DNA of 64,000 nucleotides, from positions 71,012,097 through 71,076,096 of the forward strand of contig CM067358.1 in NCBI GenBank assembly GCA_034190875.2. Reading direction: 5' to 3'. Both the position numbers and the translations under genes were made by a program. This document shows, piece after piece, positions 12,840 through 24,000 of this stretch (position 1 is its first letter; every line of letters begins with the position of its first letter). Source of the DNA: Urechis unicinctus. Lineage: Eukaryota; Annelida; Polychaeta; Xenopneusta; Urechidae. The notes beneath the pieces were generated by a model. That model was not told where the DNA came from. It made no database searches and saw only the letters and a program-made list of their open reading frames with translations.

Positions 12840-15800
12840 GTAAGTGTAAGCTAGGCTTATTTTTGATTTCAGGGAGGATGATAAGAGAAGCAGAAGGGAA
12901 TCTGTCCCAAACACACCCGCCTCTACCTACCCGTCCTCTTACCCTACACCCCTTACTCACCACCTCTACCTACCCTTCCTCTTACCCTACACCCCTTACT
13001 CACCACCTCTACCTACCCTTCCTCTTACCCTACACCCCTTACTCACCACCTTTGCCTACCCTTCCTTTTACCCTACTCACCTTATTACACACCTCTATCT
13101 TACCCTATACATCTTGCAATCTACCTCTGCCTACCTTGCTCTACTGTCAAATCTCGTTCTTTATCTCACATGATATCAGTGACCCAAATGAGAAGCCCGC
13201 GGTCATGTCATGCCCTGCAGATTGTGGACCACACCAACTCGATGTTTGAGCTTCGCTCTCGCCAAGTTGTCAGGAAGCGACGAGAAGAGAGGAGACAGTC
13301 AGTAATGACGTCATCAAATGATGATGGGATCGTGGGTGAAGGTAACACGGGCAATCAAATCAGTAGATGATATGGAGTGGATGACTCCTGAATAATAGAA
13401 GGCGTTCCTGTCAACCTCGTAGAAGTTATATCACTGGTAACACGGGCGAACCATGGTGGCGCCACTGTGGGTATGGATGGGGTGGTGGGGGGTGTAGGGG
13501 GTGGTGTGTAGGAGGGGGGGTGTGTGTAGGAGTGGGTAGTGGTGTGGGTGGTGTGTGTGGAGGAGTGGGGTAGTGTAGGGGGTGGTGTGTGTGGAGGAGT
13601 GGGGTAGTGTAGGGGTGGTGTGTGTGGAGGAGTGGGGTGTTAGTGTGGAGGTGTGTGGTGGTGGTGTAGGGGGTGGTGTGTTGTGGGGGAGTGGGGTAGT
13701 GTAGGGGGTGGTGTGTGTGGAGGAGTGGGGTAGTGTAGGGGTGGTGTGTGTGGAGGGAGGAGTGGGTCGTGGGGGGGTGTAGGAGGAGTGGGGTAGTGTG
13801 GGGGTGGTGGTGTGTGTTGAGGAGGGCTCGGGGTGGTGTGTGTGGCGGCGTGGGGTCGTGTCGGGGGTGGTGTGGTGGAGGAGGTGGGGTGTAGTGTGGG
13901 GGTGGTGTGTGTGGGGTAGTGTAGGGGTGGTGTGTGTGGAGGAGTGGGGTAGTGTAGGGGGTGGTGTGTGCGGTGGGGTCGGGTCCGGGGTGGGTGGGTG
14001 TAGTGTAGGGGGGGTGGTGTGTGTGGCGGCGTGGGGTCGTGTCGGGGGTGGTGGTGTGTGGGGTCGTGTCGGGGGTGGTGTGTGGAGGAGTGGGTTCGTA
14101 GGGGTGTGGGAGGAGTGGGGTCGTGTCGGGGGTGGTGTGTGTGGCGGCGGTGGGGTTCGTGTCGGGGGGTGGGGTGTGTGGCGGCTTGGGGTATGTGTCG
14201 GGGTGTGTGTGTGTGGAGGAGTTGGTAGGGGGTTTGTGTGGAGTGGCGGTGTGGGGTAGGGGTGGGGTGGGTGTGTGTGGCTGCGTGGGGTCGTGTGTGG
14301 TAGAGTGGTGTGTGGTGGCGGCGTGGGGTCGTAGTGTCGTGGGGGGTGGTGTGTGTGGGGGGGTGGGGAGGGGTGGGGTGGTGTGTGGTGGTTGGTCGGG
14401 GGTGTTGGGGTGTTTGAGGAGTGTGGGTAGTTGGGGTGGTGTCTTGTGTGGGAGTGGGGTAGTGTTGTGGGGTAGTGTAGGGGTGGTGTGTGTGTGGCGG
14501 CGTGGGGTGTGTCGGGGTGTGTGTGTGGGTGGGGTAGTGTCGTGGGGGTGGTGTGTGGTGGGCGTGGGGTCGTGTCGGGGTGGTGTGTGTTGGTGGGAGG
14601 GGTGTGGGGGGTGGTGTGGTGTGGCGGCGTGGGGGGCGGTAGTGGGGTCGTGGGGTGGTGTGTGTGGCGGCGTGGGGTTTTCTGTGTCGGGTGGCCGGGT
14701 GTTTGGGGTCGTGTCGGTGGTGTTTTGTGTGGCGGCGTTGGCTCGTGTCGGGGGTGGTGTGTGTGGCGTGTGGGGTCGTCGGGGGTGTTTGTGGAGGCGG
14801 GGGGGTAGTGTGGGGTGGTGGGGGTGGTGGTGTGGAGGAGTGGGGTCGTGTCGGGGGTTGGTGTGTGTGGTGGCGGGGGGTCGTGTCGGGGGGTGGTGTG
14901 TGTGGAGGCGTGGGGTCGTGTGGGGGTGTGTGGGCCGTGGGGGTCGTGTCGGGGGTGTGTGTGTGCGGCGTGGGGTCGTGTCGGGGGTGGTGTGTGTGGC
15001 GGCGTGGGGGTCGTGTCTGTTGTGTGGGTTGTTGGGGGGGTGGTGTGATGCATATTGTATGTTGTTTGTTTTGGGTTGTTACTTTTCTGTGGCCGAATGT
15101 TGCTAATTTTCCATAGCTGAATGTTGTTTTTGTTTGGTTGTTATTTGTTGTGTTGGGTTGTTACTTTCGGTCACTGAATGTTGTTTGTGTTACGTTGTTA
15201 CTTTCGGTCACTGAATGTTGTTTGTGTTGGGTTGCTAATTTCGGCGGCCGAATGTTGTTTGTGTCGGGTTGAAGTTTGTGAATGTTGTGAAACAGATCTA
15301 GACACGAGTGATGAATGCCTCCACCTGAGAGGCCAGATGCGCTTCATACCGGACTGGGACGCCTTCATCTTCCTCGGAACGCCCATGTAAGTCACCACTG
15401 GGGCGAAGAGCTTATGGAAACACGCCCATGTGCTGTTGTAAATTTCATGGTAGCTCCACCTGGCGACAGCCATGTGTTTCATTTACTTGCATTCTCACCG
15501 CGTAGCTGGTCGGTAAGAGCCCTCTTTGTGTAGCTATAAGCTCTTTGATTAGGATGACATAACAGCCGTTTACCGCCGTCATCGGCCGAGCTTGGAGGTC
15601 TGGTTGTAAGCTGACGTGGTCGTCCTCTGTTGCTATTCAGCTTGTCCAACATGGATCACATGTACGAGATGAACCTCTTCATCAACGACCTCAGCATGCA
15701 TGACGTTAGTCGCGATCTCGTCATGCTCGGCACCGAGCGCTCCAAGGAACTCATATCTGCCCTCAACAAGGTACGTCACAATGCCACTTGAGCCCCCAAA

Positions 15801-18541
15801 CATGTACGTCACAATGTACTTCTGTCCCCACCGAGGTACGCCAAAATCCGTGCCGATACCACTGACCTAGCAAGTCAGTCTGTCCTCCAAGTCCAGTTAC
15901 CTGACTTAGCAAGTCAGTCTGCCCTCCTAGTCCTGTGACCTGACCAAGCAAGTCAGACTGCCCTCCTAGTCTAGTTACCTGACCTAGCAAGTCAGTCTGC
16001 CCTCCTAGTCCTGTGACCTGACCTAGCAAGTCAGCCTGTCCTCCTCGTCCTGCAAGTCGGTCTGTCCTCCTAGTTTAGTGACCTGACTTAGCAAGTCAGT
16101 CTGCCCTTCTAGTCCAGTGAGCTGACCTAGCAAGTCAGTCTGCCCTTCTAGTCCAGTGACCTGACCTAGCAAGTCAGTCTGCCCTTCTAGTCCAGTGAGC
16201 TGACCTAGCAAGTCAGTCTGCCCTCCTAGTCCAGTAACCTGGCTGAGCAAGTCAGTCTGCTCTCCTAGTCCAGTAACCTGGCTGAGCAAGTCAGTCTGCT
16301 CTCCTAGCCCAACAAGTTAGTCTGACCCCCCCCCCACCACTCCACCCCCCCCCCCCCCATCCCTCATCACGACCACCACCAGCCCAGTGACCTGACCTAG
16401 TAAGTGCGGTTACATGATGAAGAGTGTCAGTCCGACCTCTCAGGCTTGCTAACTGAACTGGATTGTCCGCTTACCTATGCTGACGTTGCACAGCATTTTA
16501 GTCGATTGTAGGTCTAGACATCGATCGCACACATTCAATGTAGCGAAACTTTATTCAAGTCCTGATCTTAAATGCGTTTCCAGGAAAAATCTAAATGTCG
16601 AAAACTTGGAGAGATGATGGAGTTGCTGGACCGAGAGATCAAGCGGACGGACACGCTGCTCTACCAGATGATCCCCCGTGAAGTGGCTGACTCTCTCCGC
16701 TCTGGGCAGCCGGCCATGTCCACATGCAGGGTACGAACCCGTATATGGATTTCTTTATGGACTTAATCAGATGATGGTGACGATGATCAAGATCATAATG
16801 ATGATGATAATGATGACGACGACCATAATAATGATGATGATGATAATGATGATGATAATGATGATAATGCTTTAGGTATTTGATTCCGTGACTGTATTGT
16901 TCAGTCAAGTCGACGGATTCAACGAAATATGTATGAAGATAAAACCGCTAGAAGTCGTCTCGCTTCTCAACGCTATGTACACAAAGTTCGATTCGCTCAC
17001 GGAGAAGCATCGTGTTTATAAGGTGCTGTGAGGCTGTAACTTTTGTTCGTGGAGTAAACAAACCACACGATGAACTTGAATCTCAATCCATCATTAATTG
17101 CTTACATATATCTGGACAGCTCTTAGAACTGAGATAGTAATATAAACTTTAGTGGGCGTGGTCTGTCCAGGTGGAGACGATCGCTGATTCGTACATGGTA
17201 GTGGGCGGGGCTCCATCAGAAACGCCCCAACACGCCGCCTACGTCTGTGACATGGCGTTAGAAGCCATGACCAGTGTCGTCAACTTGGAGAATCCATCAC
17301 AAGAAGATCAGCACATACGCCTGCGCATCGGTATTGAACTCGCGAACACATTTGAACGGCCCTATTTGATCCAGACAAATCACTCGATCACCCCTGTTAA
17401 CATTAACAAAACTTGTTGAAAGGACACATCTATGGGCTATGGACATATATGTTGGCCTGATTACAGGTATTCACTCAGGTACAATCGTGGCTGGCGTGGT
17501 GGGAATGAAGATGCCAAGATATTGTTTGTTTGGGGACACGGTGAACACCTCATCAAGGATGATGAGTTCTGGACAGGTGAGACAATAATCAAGGATGGTG
17601 AGTTCTGGACAGGTGAGACAATAATGAAAGTGATGAGAACAGAAGAGGTGATACAATAATTAAGGTGATAAGAACAGAATAAGTGATACAATAATTAAGG
17701 TGAGGCAATAATTAAGATTGGTGAGAACTTAAACATTTGAGGCAATTATTAAGGCGATGAGAACTCAACAGGTGAGAGAATAATCAAGGCGATGAGCAGA
17801 GAACAGGTGAGACAATAATTAAGGTTGATGAATACTGAATATGTGAGACAATAATCAAGGTGATGAGTACTGAACAGGTGAGACAATTATCAAGGTTGTT
17901 GAGACCATGAAAGGTTAGACGGATGTGTTGTTTGTGATCAGACCATGAAGATCCACGTTAGCCAGACAACAAGGAACCTACTGGAGGATCTTCCATATTC
18001 CGTGGAACACAGAGGCACTGTAGAGGTCAAGGTCAGTGTATTGTCTGTTTCAGTGATAAGCGCCATATGTCTGCTTTAGTTGGAGAAACCTAAATAATTA
18101 TCAATTTTTTTCTCATTTAATTGATTGATATACAACGACTCGTACTGACCAAGCTTGCCAATTTACAACGTGATCCAGGGGAAAGGTGAGATGAAGACTT
18201 ACTGGCTCAACTCCAGGAGTGGCGCTGCCGCACACGTCAGGTTCCACGCCACCCTCGTTCCCACCAGCTTCGGTGAAATCGGCTCATCGGGTGCCACGTT
18301 AGAACATATCCGCAAATCTCACATGAGTATGCGCTCCATGCTCACATCTCCAACAGACATGCGCCCTCCATGGGAGGTCAAAGAAAACGGCCTTAAGGGC
18401 GACTACCAGGATGATATTCCGCAGGTCAAGGTTATTCCGTCACGAAGATCTGAGGACGCGGGTAATGAAGCAATGACCGGCAGTCACGGCGATAGTCCAC
18501 GAGAAGATGACGTTCGAAGCAGCGCTTGCATCATAATCTGA
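12051..18541 (+). CDS. Atypical soluble guanylate cyclase subunit (ten exons, complete)
   Basis: Makes cGMP from GTP in the cytosol under control of a gas-binding haem domain. Ten exons join in phase to give 713 residues: 12051-12839, 13221-13335, 15296-15386, 15641-15770, 16584-16730, 16876-17022, 17171-17330, 17467-17576, 17942-18031, 18179-18541. Order: H-NOX domain (about 1-185) with proximal haem ligand His104 in LDNLHEYL and the YxSxR motif at 133-137 (YRSKR); H-NOXA/PAS-like region (about 205-375); short coiled coil; cyclase domain (about 424-600); a roughly 110-residue tail. Guanine-binding Glu475 and Cys546 and transition-state Asn553 and Arg557 are present; Asp479 is present, but the first metal-binding Asp is Gln435 (LFSQVDGFN). 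The best family match is the Gyc-88E/89D, gcy-31/33 class of atypical (possibly O2-responsive) subunits rather than vertebrate beta1. By inference it works as a heterodimer. The start is the first ATG and gives the canonical MYG opening of H-NOX proteins. Confidence 0.93.
12905..13125. repeat. sGC intron 1 minisatellite, about 43-bp unit
   Basis: Four or five units of ACCTACCCTTCCTCTTACCC; pyrimidine-only on the sense strand. Confidence 0.85.
13221..13335 (+). CDS. sGC exon 2 (H-NOXA)
   Basis: Acceptor TGCCCTGCAG; encodes [15 protein letters not shown] and a basic stretch, equivalent to the ILSHINTVFxL region of sGC. The donor GTGAAGG after 13335 gives phase 1, which matches exon 3. Confidence 0.85.
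13470..15050. repeat. sGC intron 2 G/T-rich array, 1.6 kb
   Basis: Irregular units such as GTGTGTGTGGAGGAGTGGGG and GTCGTGTCGGGGGTGGTG. The sense strand is almost free of C and A. Both strands stay open (540 codons on minus) purely from composition. Confidence 0.92.
15055..15290. repeat. sGC intron 2 array abutting the acceptor, about 37-bp unit
   Basis: About six units of AATGTTGTTTGTGTTGGGTT and GTTACTTTCGGTCACTG; the last degenerate unit runs into the AAACAG acceptor of exon 3. Confidence 0.85.
15296..15386 (+). CDS. sGC exon 3 (H-NOXA)
   Basis: Encodes [20 protein letters not shown], the LKGQMxxxPExxxxLFLCSP region of sGC. The acceptor AAACAG directly follows a short tandem array; the donor is GTAAGTC. 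Confidence 0.93.
15641..15770 (+). CDS. sGC exon 4 (end of H-NOXA)
   Basis: Encodes [20 protein letters not shown] followed by [10 protein letters not shown], the conserved sGC segment before the coiled coil. Phase 2 in, phase 0 out at GTACGTCAC. Confidence 0.95.
15771..15845 (+). repeat. sGC intron 4 donor duplication
   Basis: GTACGTCACAATG at the donor recurs at about 15811, and a third related GAGGTACGCC follows at about 15832. Confidence 0.6.
15862..16312. repeat. sGC intron 4 minisatellite, 39-bp unit, about 11 copies
   Basis: Unit GACCTAGCAAGTCAGTCTGC then CCTCCTAGTCCAGTGACCT. Followed by poly-C tracts at about 16326-16362. Confidence 0.92.
16584..16730 (+). CDS. sGC exon 5 (coiled coil linker)
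   Basis: 49 codons, phase 0 on both sides. Encodes the helix [20 protein letters not shown] and [13 protein letters not shown], the conserved linker into the cyclase domain. Confidence 0.95.
16778..16870. repeat. sGC intron 5 ATGATG microsatellite
   Basis: Imperfect GATGATAATGATGATG run that ends right at the acceptor of exon 6. Confidence 0.9.
16876..17022 (+). CDS. sGC exon 6 (cyclase domain, first metal site)
   Basis: 49 codons. Contains [12 protein letters not shown], with Gln435 in place of the metal-binding Asp of alpha-type cyclases. The acceptor TTTAG follows an ATGATG microsatellite; the donor GTGCTGTG is weak but fits the phase. Confidence 0.92.
17171..17330 (+). CDS. sGC exon 7 (cyclase domain)
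   Basis: Starts [15 protein letters not shown] (Glu475, Asp479) and runs to LRIG; ends phase 1 at GTATTG. Confidence 0.94.
17467..17576 (+). CDS. sGC exon 8 (catalytic core), seed of the intron 8 repeat
   Basis: Encodes [20 protein letters not shown] then [15 protein letters not shown], with Cys546, Asn553 and Arg557. Its last 25 bases are repeated at 24 of 25 positions immediately downstream, across the donor ACAG/GTGAGA. Confidence 0.92.
17552..17925 (+). repeat. sGC exon 8/intron 8 junction minisatellite, about 36-bp unit, 10 copies
   Basis: The first unit is exonic: ATCAAGGATGATGAGTTCTG then GACAG/GTGAGACAATA. Later units keep GTGAGACAATAATCAAGG and several keep ACAG/GTGAGA. Divergence grows away from the junction. 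Confidence 0.9.
17942..18031 (+). CDS. sGC exon 9 (end of cyclase domain)
   Basis: 30 codons: [20 protein letters not shown] and [10 protein letters not shown], the conserved end of the catalytic domain. Phase 0 in and out. Confidence 0.94.
18179..18541 (+). CDS. sGC exon 10 ([11 protein letters not shown] and tail)
   Basis: Opens with [10 protein letters not shown], the last conserved cyclase motif, then about 110 non-conserved residues ending SSACIII and TGA at 18539-18541. The tail resembles the extended C termini of atypical invertebrate subunits. Confidence 0.93.
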   Translation, partial: GKGEMKTYWLNSRSGAAAHVRFHATLVPTSFGEIGSSGATLEHIRKSHMSMRSMLTSPTDMRPPWEVKENGLKGDYQDDIPQVKVIPSRRSEDAGNEAMTGSHGDSPREDDVRSSACIII

Positions 18542-18639
18542 TTCGAGCTCGCGCGCTTCTCCAGCTCCCACGCACTCAGATATGTCATCGCGCGCTTCTC
18601 CATTCCCACTCACTCAGATATGAAATGAAAATGATGTAT

Positions 18640-18955
18640 TGATGTATTGATGGTTTTGTATTGGTGGTTATTTATTGGTGGTTAAGCATTGGTTGTTATG
18701 TATGGGTGGATTTGTATTGGTGGTTATGCATTGGTGCTTAAGTATTGTGGTATTGGTGGTTATTTATTGGTGGATTTGTAATGGTGGTTACGTACCGGTG
18801 GTTAAGTATTGGTGGTTATGTATGGGTGGATTTCTATTTGTTGTTAGTGTTATGGTGGTTATGTATTGATGGTTAAATATTGATGTTTATCTATTGATGG
18901 ATTTGTTTTGGTGGATTTGTAATGGTGGTTATATATTGGTGGATTCGTAATTGTG
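18640..18955. repeat. Repeat after the sGC stop
   Basis: Irregular TATTGGTGGTTATGTATTGG units beginning about 100 bases after the stop, probably in or near the 3' UTR. Confidence 0.8.
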
Positions 18956-19044
18956 ACAACACCACTCTACACCAGATGGGTGCACAAGTATCGAGCATCC
19001 TCACCTCTTCACCTCGTGTCTGTTCTAACCACCCCTCTAAAAAT

Positions 19045-19665
19045 TAGCCTTAGGCTGGTAGAGCCAGGTCGGTAGGGGTGATGGTACAGCAAGGTCGGTA
19101 GGGATGCTGGTAGAGCCAGGTCGGTAGGGATGCTGGTACAGCCAGGTCGGTAGGGATGCTGGTAGAGCCATGTCGGTAGGAGTGCTGGTACAGCCAGGTC
19201 GGTAGGGATGCTGGTAGAGCCATGTCGGTAGGGGTGCTGGTGCAGCCATGTCAGTAGGGGTGCTGGTGCAGCCAGGTCAGTAGGGGTGCTGGTGCAGCCA
19301 TGTCGGTAGGAATGCTGGTACAGCCAGGTCAGTAGGGGTGCTGGTGCAGCCAGGTCAGTAGGGGTGCTGGTGCAGCCATATCGGTGGGGGTGATGGTGCA
19401 GCCATGTCGGTGGGAGCGCTGGTGCAGCCAGGTCAATAGGGGTGATGGTGCAGCCAGGTCAGTAGGGGTGCTGGTGCAGCCAGGTCGGTGGGGGTGCTGG
19501 TGCAGCCAGGTCAGTAGGGGTGCTGGTGCAGCCAGGTCAGTAGGGGTGCTGGTGCAGCCAGGTCAGTAGGGGTGATGGTGCAGCCAGGTCAGTAGGGGTG
19601 ATGGTGCAGCCAGGTCAGTAGGGGTGCTGGTGCAGCCAGGTTGGTAGGGGTGCTGGTACCACTTA
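19045..19665. repeat. Intergenic minisatellite, 26-bp unit, about 24 copies
   Basis: Unit GTGCTGGTGCAGCCAGGTCA then GTAGGG, with CGGTAGGG and TGCTGGTAGAG variants. Confidence 0.93.
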
Positions 19666-19669
19666 CCAC

Positions 19670-20400
19670 GCCCGTGCCTTTCAAAACACGTTACCAATTC
19701 ATGCGAAAAATGAAGACGTAGGACGGTATATAAGCATACCACTGTCCGACCTGGACAAGTGACAAAGGTAAAGAGTAAATACCAAGACAAAAGGCAGAAG
19801 TAGATGACAGATGGTAAACATCATGAAGTATTTTTACTGATTTCGGTGCCCATGTCGTCATAACGTAGTCGTATTATCATGCACCAAGATTCTTCCTTGG
19901 ATTTAGATCGTAAGGGTGCAAAGAATTGTTCTTGTCAACTGCCCCAATACCTCCCAGCCACATAACTAGCGACGTCCTCCAAATATCCATACCAGAGGCT
20001 CACAATCAAGACAGACACTAAATTATGGTTCATATTTATTAAAAATAAAAATGTATGAAACTTTCATCGTGACAGACAAATACACCAAAAAACTGAACTA
20101 TATTAGTGTGTGAAAAAGAAAATTGATCTCTTGGACATGAACTGGAGATGATCACTTTTATTTGATGGGTCAGAACAGATGATCTAGAATAATCTACTTG
20201 TGAATAACAACACCACACCTTGCACACCACCATAAGACGAACTACACTACTCAACCGGACACTCACACATCGCAAGCAATGACTTCATCCAATTACCATT
20301 AATTGATCTATCATACAAAACAATCACAAGAGAAATGACAAAAAGTTCAGGTTATTGTTTGCTAAAAAAAGTCAGTGGAAAGAACTGTATATCCCCCAAT
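19670..20400. other. Convergent intergenic DNA
   Basis: Between the 3' ends of sGC and USP44. Unique, AT-rich. No gene or RNA recognised. Confidence 0.5.
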
Positions 20401-20720
20401 GGGCTCCAATCACGTTGCTGTCCCACCATTTGTCGGGTGAGAGATACAATCACGTTGCTGTCCCACCAGTAGTCAGGCGAGAGATATACAATCACGTTGC
20501 TGTCCCACCAGTAGTCGGGTGAGAGATATACAAGCTTTATTATTGCTGCCTTTTGGACCTACATAAACTCCCCACTTGGCAAGACTTGGGTGTCAAACTG
20601 AACTCTGACCCCAAACTTGGTGTCAACCTGAACTCTGGCCCCAGACTTGGTGTCAACCTGAACTCTGACCCTAGGCTTAGTGTCATAATGAACTCTGACC
20701 CTAGGCTTGGTATCCAACTA
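20400..20720. repeat. Two short arrays 3' of USP44
   Basis: About 42-bp unit with CAATCACGTTGCTGTCCCAC (3 copies), then about 30-bp unit with CTTGGTGTCAACCTGAACTC (5 copies). Confidence 0.85.
20536..20541 (-). terminator. Possible poly(A) signal for USP44
   Basis: AATAAA on the minus strand about 220 bases after the USP44 stop. A second AATAAA lies at 20035-20040. Neither is proven. Confidence 0.4.
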
Positions 20721-20758
20721 ATCTATGTCTCCATACACTAGTCTGGATAAAGTGTTGT

Positions 20759-21051
20759 TCACCAAATCGTGGACTTCCTTCGCTTCAGCTGCTGTCGGCC
20801 TTTCTCATTCAGATTCAGTTTCCGCTTCAATTCTTTAAACTTGGGAATACAGCTGCTTTTGAAGTTGAAGGCGATTTCATCATCATCATCATCAGCTGGG
20901 GCATTGCTTGTAAGGTCCAGTGGTACAGCGAGGTCTGCCGAGTCAATGTTGGTGTCCTTGCGAGTGTAGACAATGATGTAGGCCTGAGCTCCACGTACCT
21001 CCTCCACTGAACACAGCTCCATCTTGGCATCGTTACAGTGAACCCACGAAT
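20759..21051 (-). CDS. USP44: USP44 exon 15: last exon
   Basis: [20 protein letters not shown] then [11 protein letters not shown], matching the USP44 end, followed by an acidic run (DDDDDE) and a basic tail ending KSTIW and TGA. Confidence 0.95.
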
Positions 21052-24000
21052 CTGACAATACAAACACAAAATGTACCAGAAATCATAGCAGACACAGAGG
21101 GGAGTGAGGGGTGAAGCAGGGTGGGGATGCAGCCACACCTGCCGCGGTGCAGACAGACACAGAGGGGAGTGAGGGGTGAAGCGGGGTGGGGATGCAGCCA
21201 CACTTGCCGCAGTGCAGACAGCAAAGCAGGACAGTAATAAGGACAGTATACAGTAATAAGCCGTGAATGTGGTGGTGCAGGAGACATCTATTACTCACTG
21301 GCCTCTTGGTTCCAGCAGTAGGAGGTGTAGTGTCCTGACCCAAATCCTCTCCCATGATGCATCACCACGGCTGACAACTGGTACAGGTAGCTTTCACCTC
21401 GCAGATCCTCATGGCAGTAGCCCTTTAACTCAAGCTCAGGGGAAAATGTTACTTGCGCACCAATCTTTCCACGGTTATTGCGGCCACTCCACCTACATAA
21501 CCAAGATATATATGTATATATATATATGTATATAACAGAAATACAGGCCATCCCATGTATCCGGCCACTTTAGCTGGTCCACAAAAACTTGCAATGTATA
21601 AGTGTCCGTGATCATGCATCCTCCTTAATTCATACCTTCCATTCCATGACTTTTAATTTAAGCAAACGCATCAATACAACCTAATCGATCCAATTAGCGG
21701 CCAGTTCATTGGCTTCACACCTCGTTTGTTGAAGGCATCAAGCTTCTGATACACACTGTCTTATCTACATGCCTGGCTAGCTGGTTCTGATACACACTGT
21801 CTTATCTACATGCCAGGCTAGCTGGTTCTGATACACACTGTCCTATCTACATGCCTGGCTAGCTGGTTCTGAAACACACTGTCCTATCTACATGCCTGGC
21901 TAGCTGGTTCTGATACACACTGTCTTATCTACATGCCAGGCAAGCTGGTTCTGATACACACTGTCTAATCTACATGCCTGGCTAGCGGAACATTCAAGAC
22001 TAGAGCAACTACTTTCTTTTACTCAACATTTGCTGCATAACATGTCTCAACACTAGCATATCTTGGACTGGCCCCCCTCCCATCCTGTCTCACGTGTATG
22101 CGGCCCCCTCCTATCCAGTCCCACCTGTATGTGGCCCCCTCCTATCCCGTCCCACGTGTATGCGGGCCCCTCCTATCCCGTCCCACGGGTATATGGCCCC
22201 CTCCTATCCAGTCCCACGCGTATATGGCCCACTCCTATCCAGTTCGATGCATATGCAGCCCCCTTCTATCCTGTCCCACGCGTATGCGGCCCCCTCCTAT
22301 CCCGTATGCAGCCCCCTCCTATCCAGTCACATGCTTATGCAGCCCCCTCCTATCCAGTCTAACGCGTATGCAGCCCCCTCCTATCCAGTCACGTATTTTG
22401 CGTACCCTCCTATCCAGTCACATGCCCCCCCTCCTATCCAGTCACATGCTTATGCAGCCCCCTCCTATTCCAGTCCATGCTATGCGGCCCCCTCCTATCC
22501 AGTCACATGCTATGCAGCCCCCCTCCTATCCAGTCCCATGCTTATGCAGCCCCCTCCTATCCAGTCACATGCTATGCGGCCCCCTCCTATTCAGTCCCAT
22601 GCGTATGCAGCCCCCTCCTATCCAGTCCCATGCATATGCAGCCCCCTCCTATCCAGTCCCATGCTTATGCAGCCCCCTCCTATCCAGTCCCACGCGTATG
22701 CGGCCCCCTCCTATCCAGTCCCATGCGTATGCTGCCCCCTTCGGCAGGCAGAAATGGTGGCCAGATACAAGGGTCAGCTCTGTATAAGTACACTGTAAGC
22801 TGGTGATGAATGAGTCGGAAGTGGAGCACATGAAGTGAAGGATGAGTGTCATGGAAGAAGGTGGCTCACATGAATCTCTTGAGGTGTAGCCGGAGGATGT
22901 GGGGAAGACGTCGCACTACGAGTCGTTTCTTTACTTGGGTATACACCGCACGTTGACTGGAAACCCGCCTCCTTCTCTCTACCAACAACCAGCCTTTCTG
23001 TCATTCTAACAGTAACCATCCTTATTTTGTTTACTTCCAAGATTAGTTTGAATTAAGAAGCTAATATATGACAATACTCACTGTTGCAGTTTTCACACAA
23101 ATAGATTCTCCCATCCAGTTTTTCCCAGGCAGTGAAAATTTGCAGCATTTCTGCAATCAGTTTACAAAGGTTATCCTTGGTCACACACAAGACAAATGTA
23201 TTGGTGCCATCATATAGCCTTGACCTTATATAAGACCTTGGAGGGTCCTCACCTTCCACATGACATGGGTCAACACAGACTTTGTTGGAGCCAGAATTGT
23301 AAGACATAGGATAGTTTCTGACTTGGTATCGGTCAGGAAATTCGAGAGAGAGATCCATGAAGGGTTCACATGTCTGCGACACTTGTTCACACCTCAGACA
23401 CTTCACCTGAAGGTCACAAGAGTTTATCATATTTATCTTCTTAAAATGATCTAAAACCTCTAAACCGACCCAAAGGAGACATTACAAGTCTCTGGACAAA
23501 TGACTCACATCGCTGACCAGCTGGACAACTGACTCACCTCGCTGACAACTGACTCACCTCACTGACAACTGACTCACCTTGCTGACAACTGACTCACCTC
23601 GCTGACAACTGACTCACCTCACTGACCAGCTCTCCCTGAAACATCCTTGTGATTATATCCTGTAGTTTTTTGGTCTCCTGCACCACTGTTGCTATGGTAT
23701 TTGTTCCTCCATTGCCAGGCAACCAGTTTCTATCTCCCTCACCTTTTCCGGCCATTTTCTCCATTTCAGACTGGACTTTACCCAGGAATTCACTTAGAGA
23801 AAGACAAAAAAAAGTGTCAACAGCAATTAGCTGACAGTAAGCTTACACCTACAACTGGAATATTACAAAAATTGTGATGAGTCACAAGGGTACTCATCTA
23901 GGCACACAGACCCATGAGTTGAGCGGCGTGAAGGGCAGCGACTCACCAGAGGAACTCCTGGGCATCTTGCTGGGAGTAGCCTTTGAAGAAAGGGATGAGG

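Noticed and set aside
13431..15053. 540-codon minus-strand open frame rich in His, Pro and Thr
   Set aside because: It is the complement of the sGC intron 2 G/T array; absence of stops follows from base composition.
22063..22806. Four overlapping Pro/Tyr/Ala-rich frames
   Set aside because: 31-bp array in a USP44 intron, on the strand opposite to the gene.
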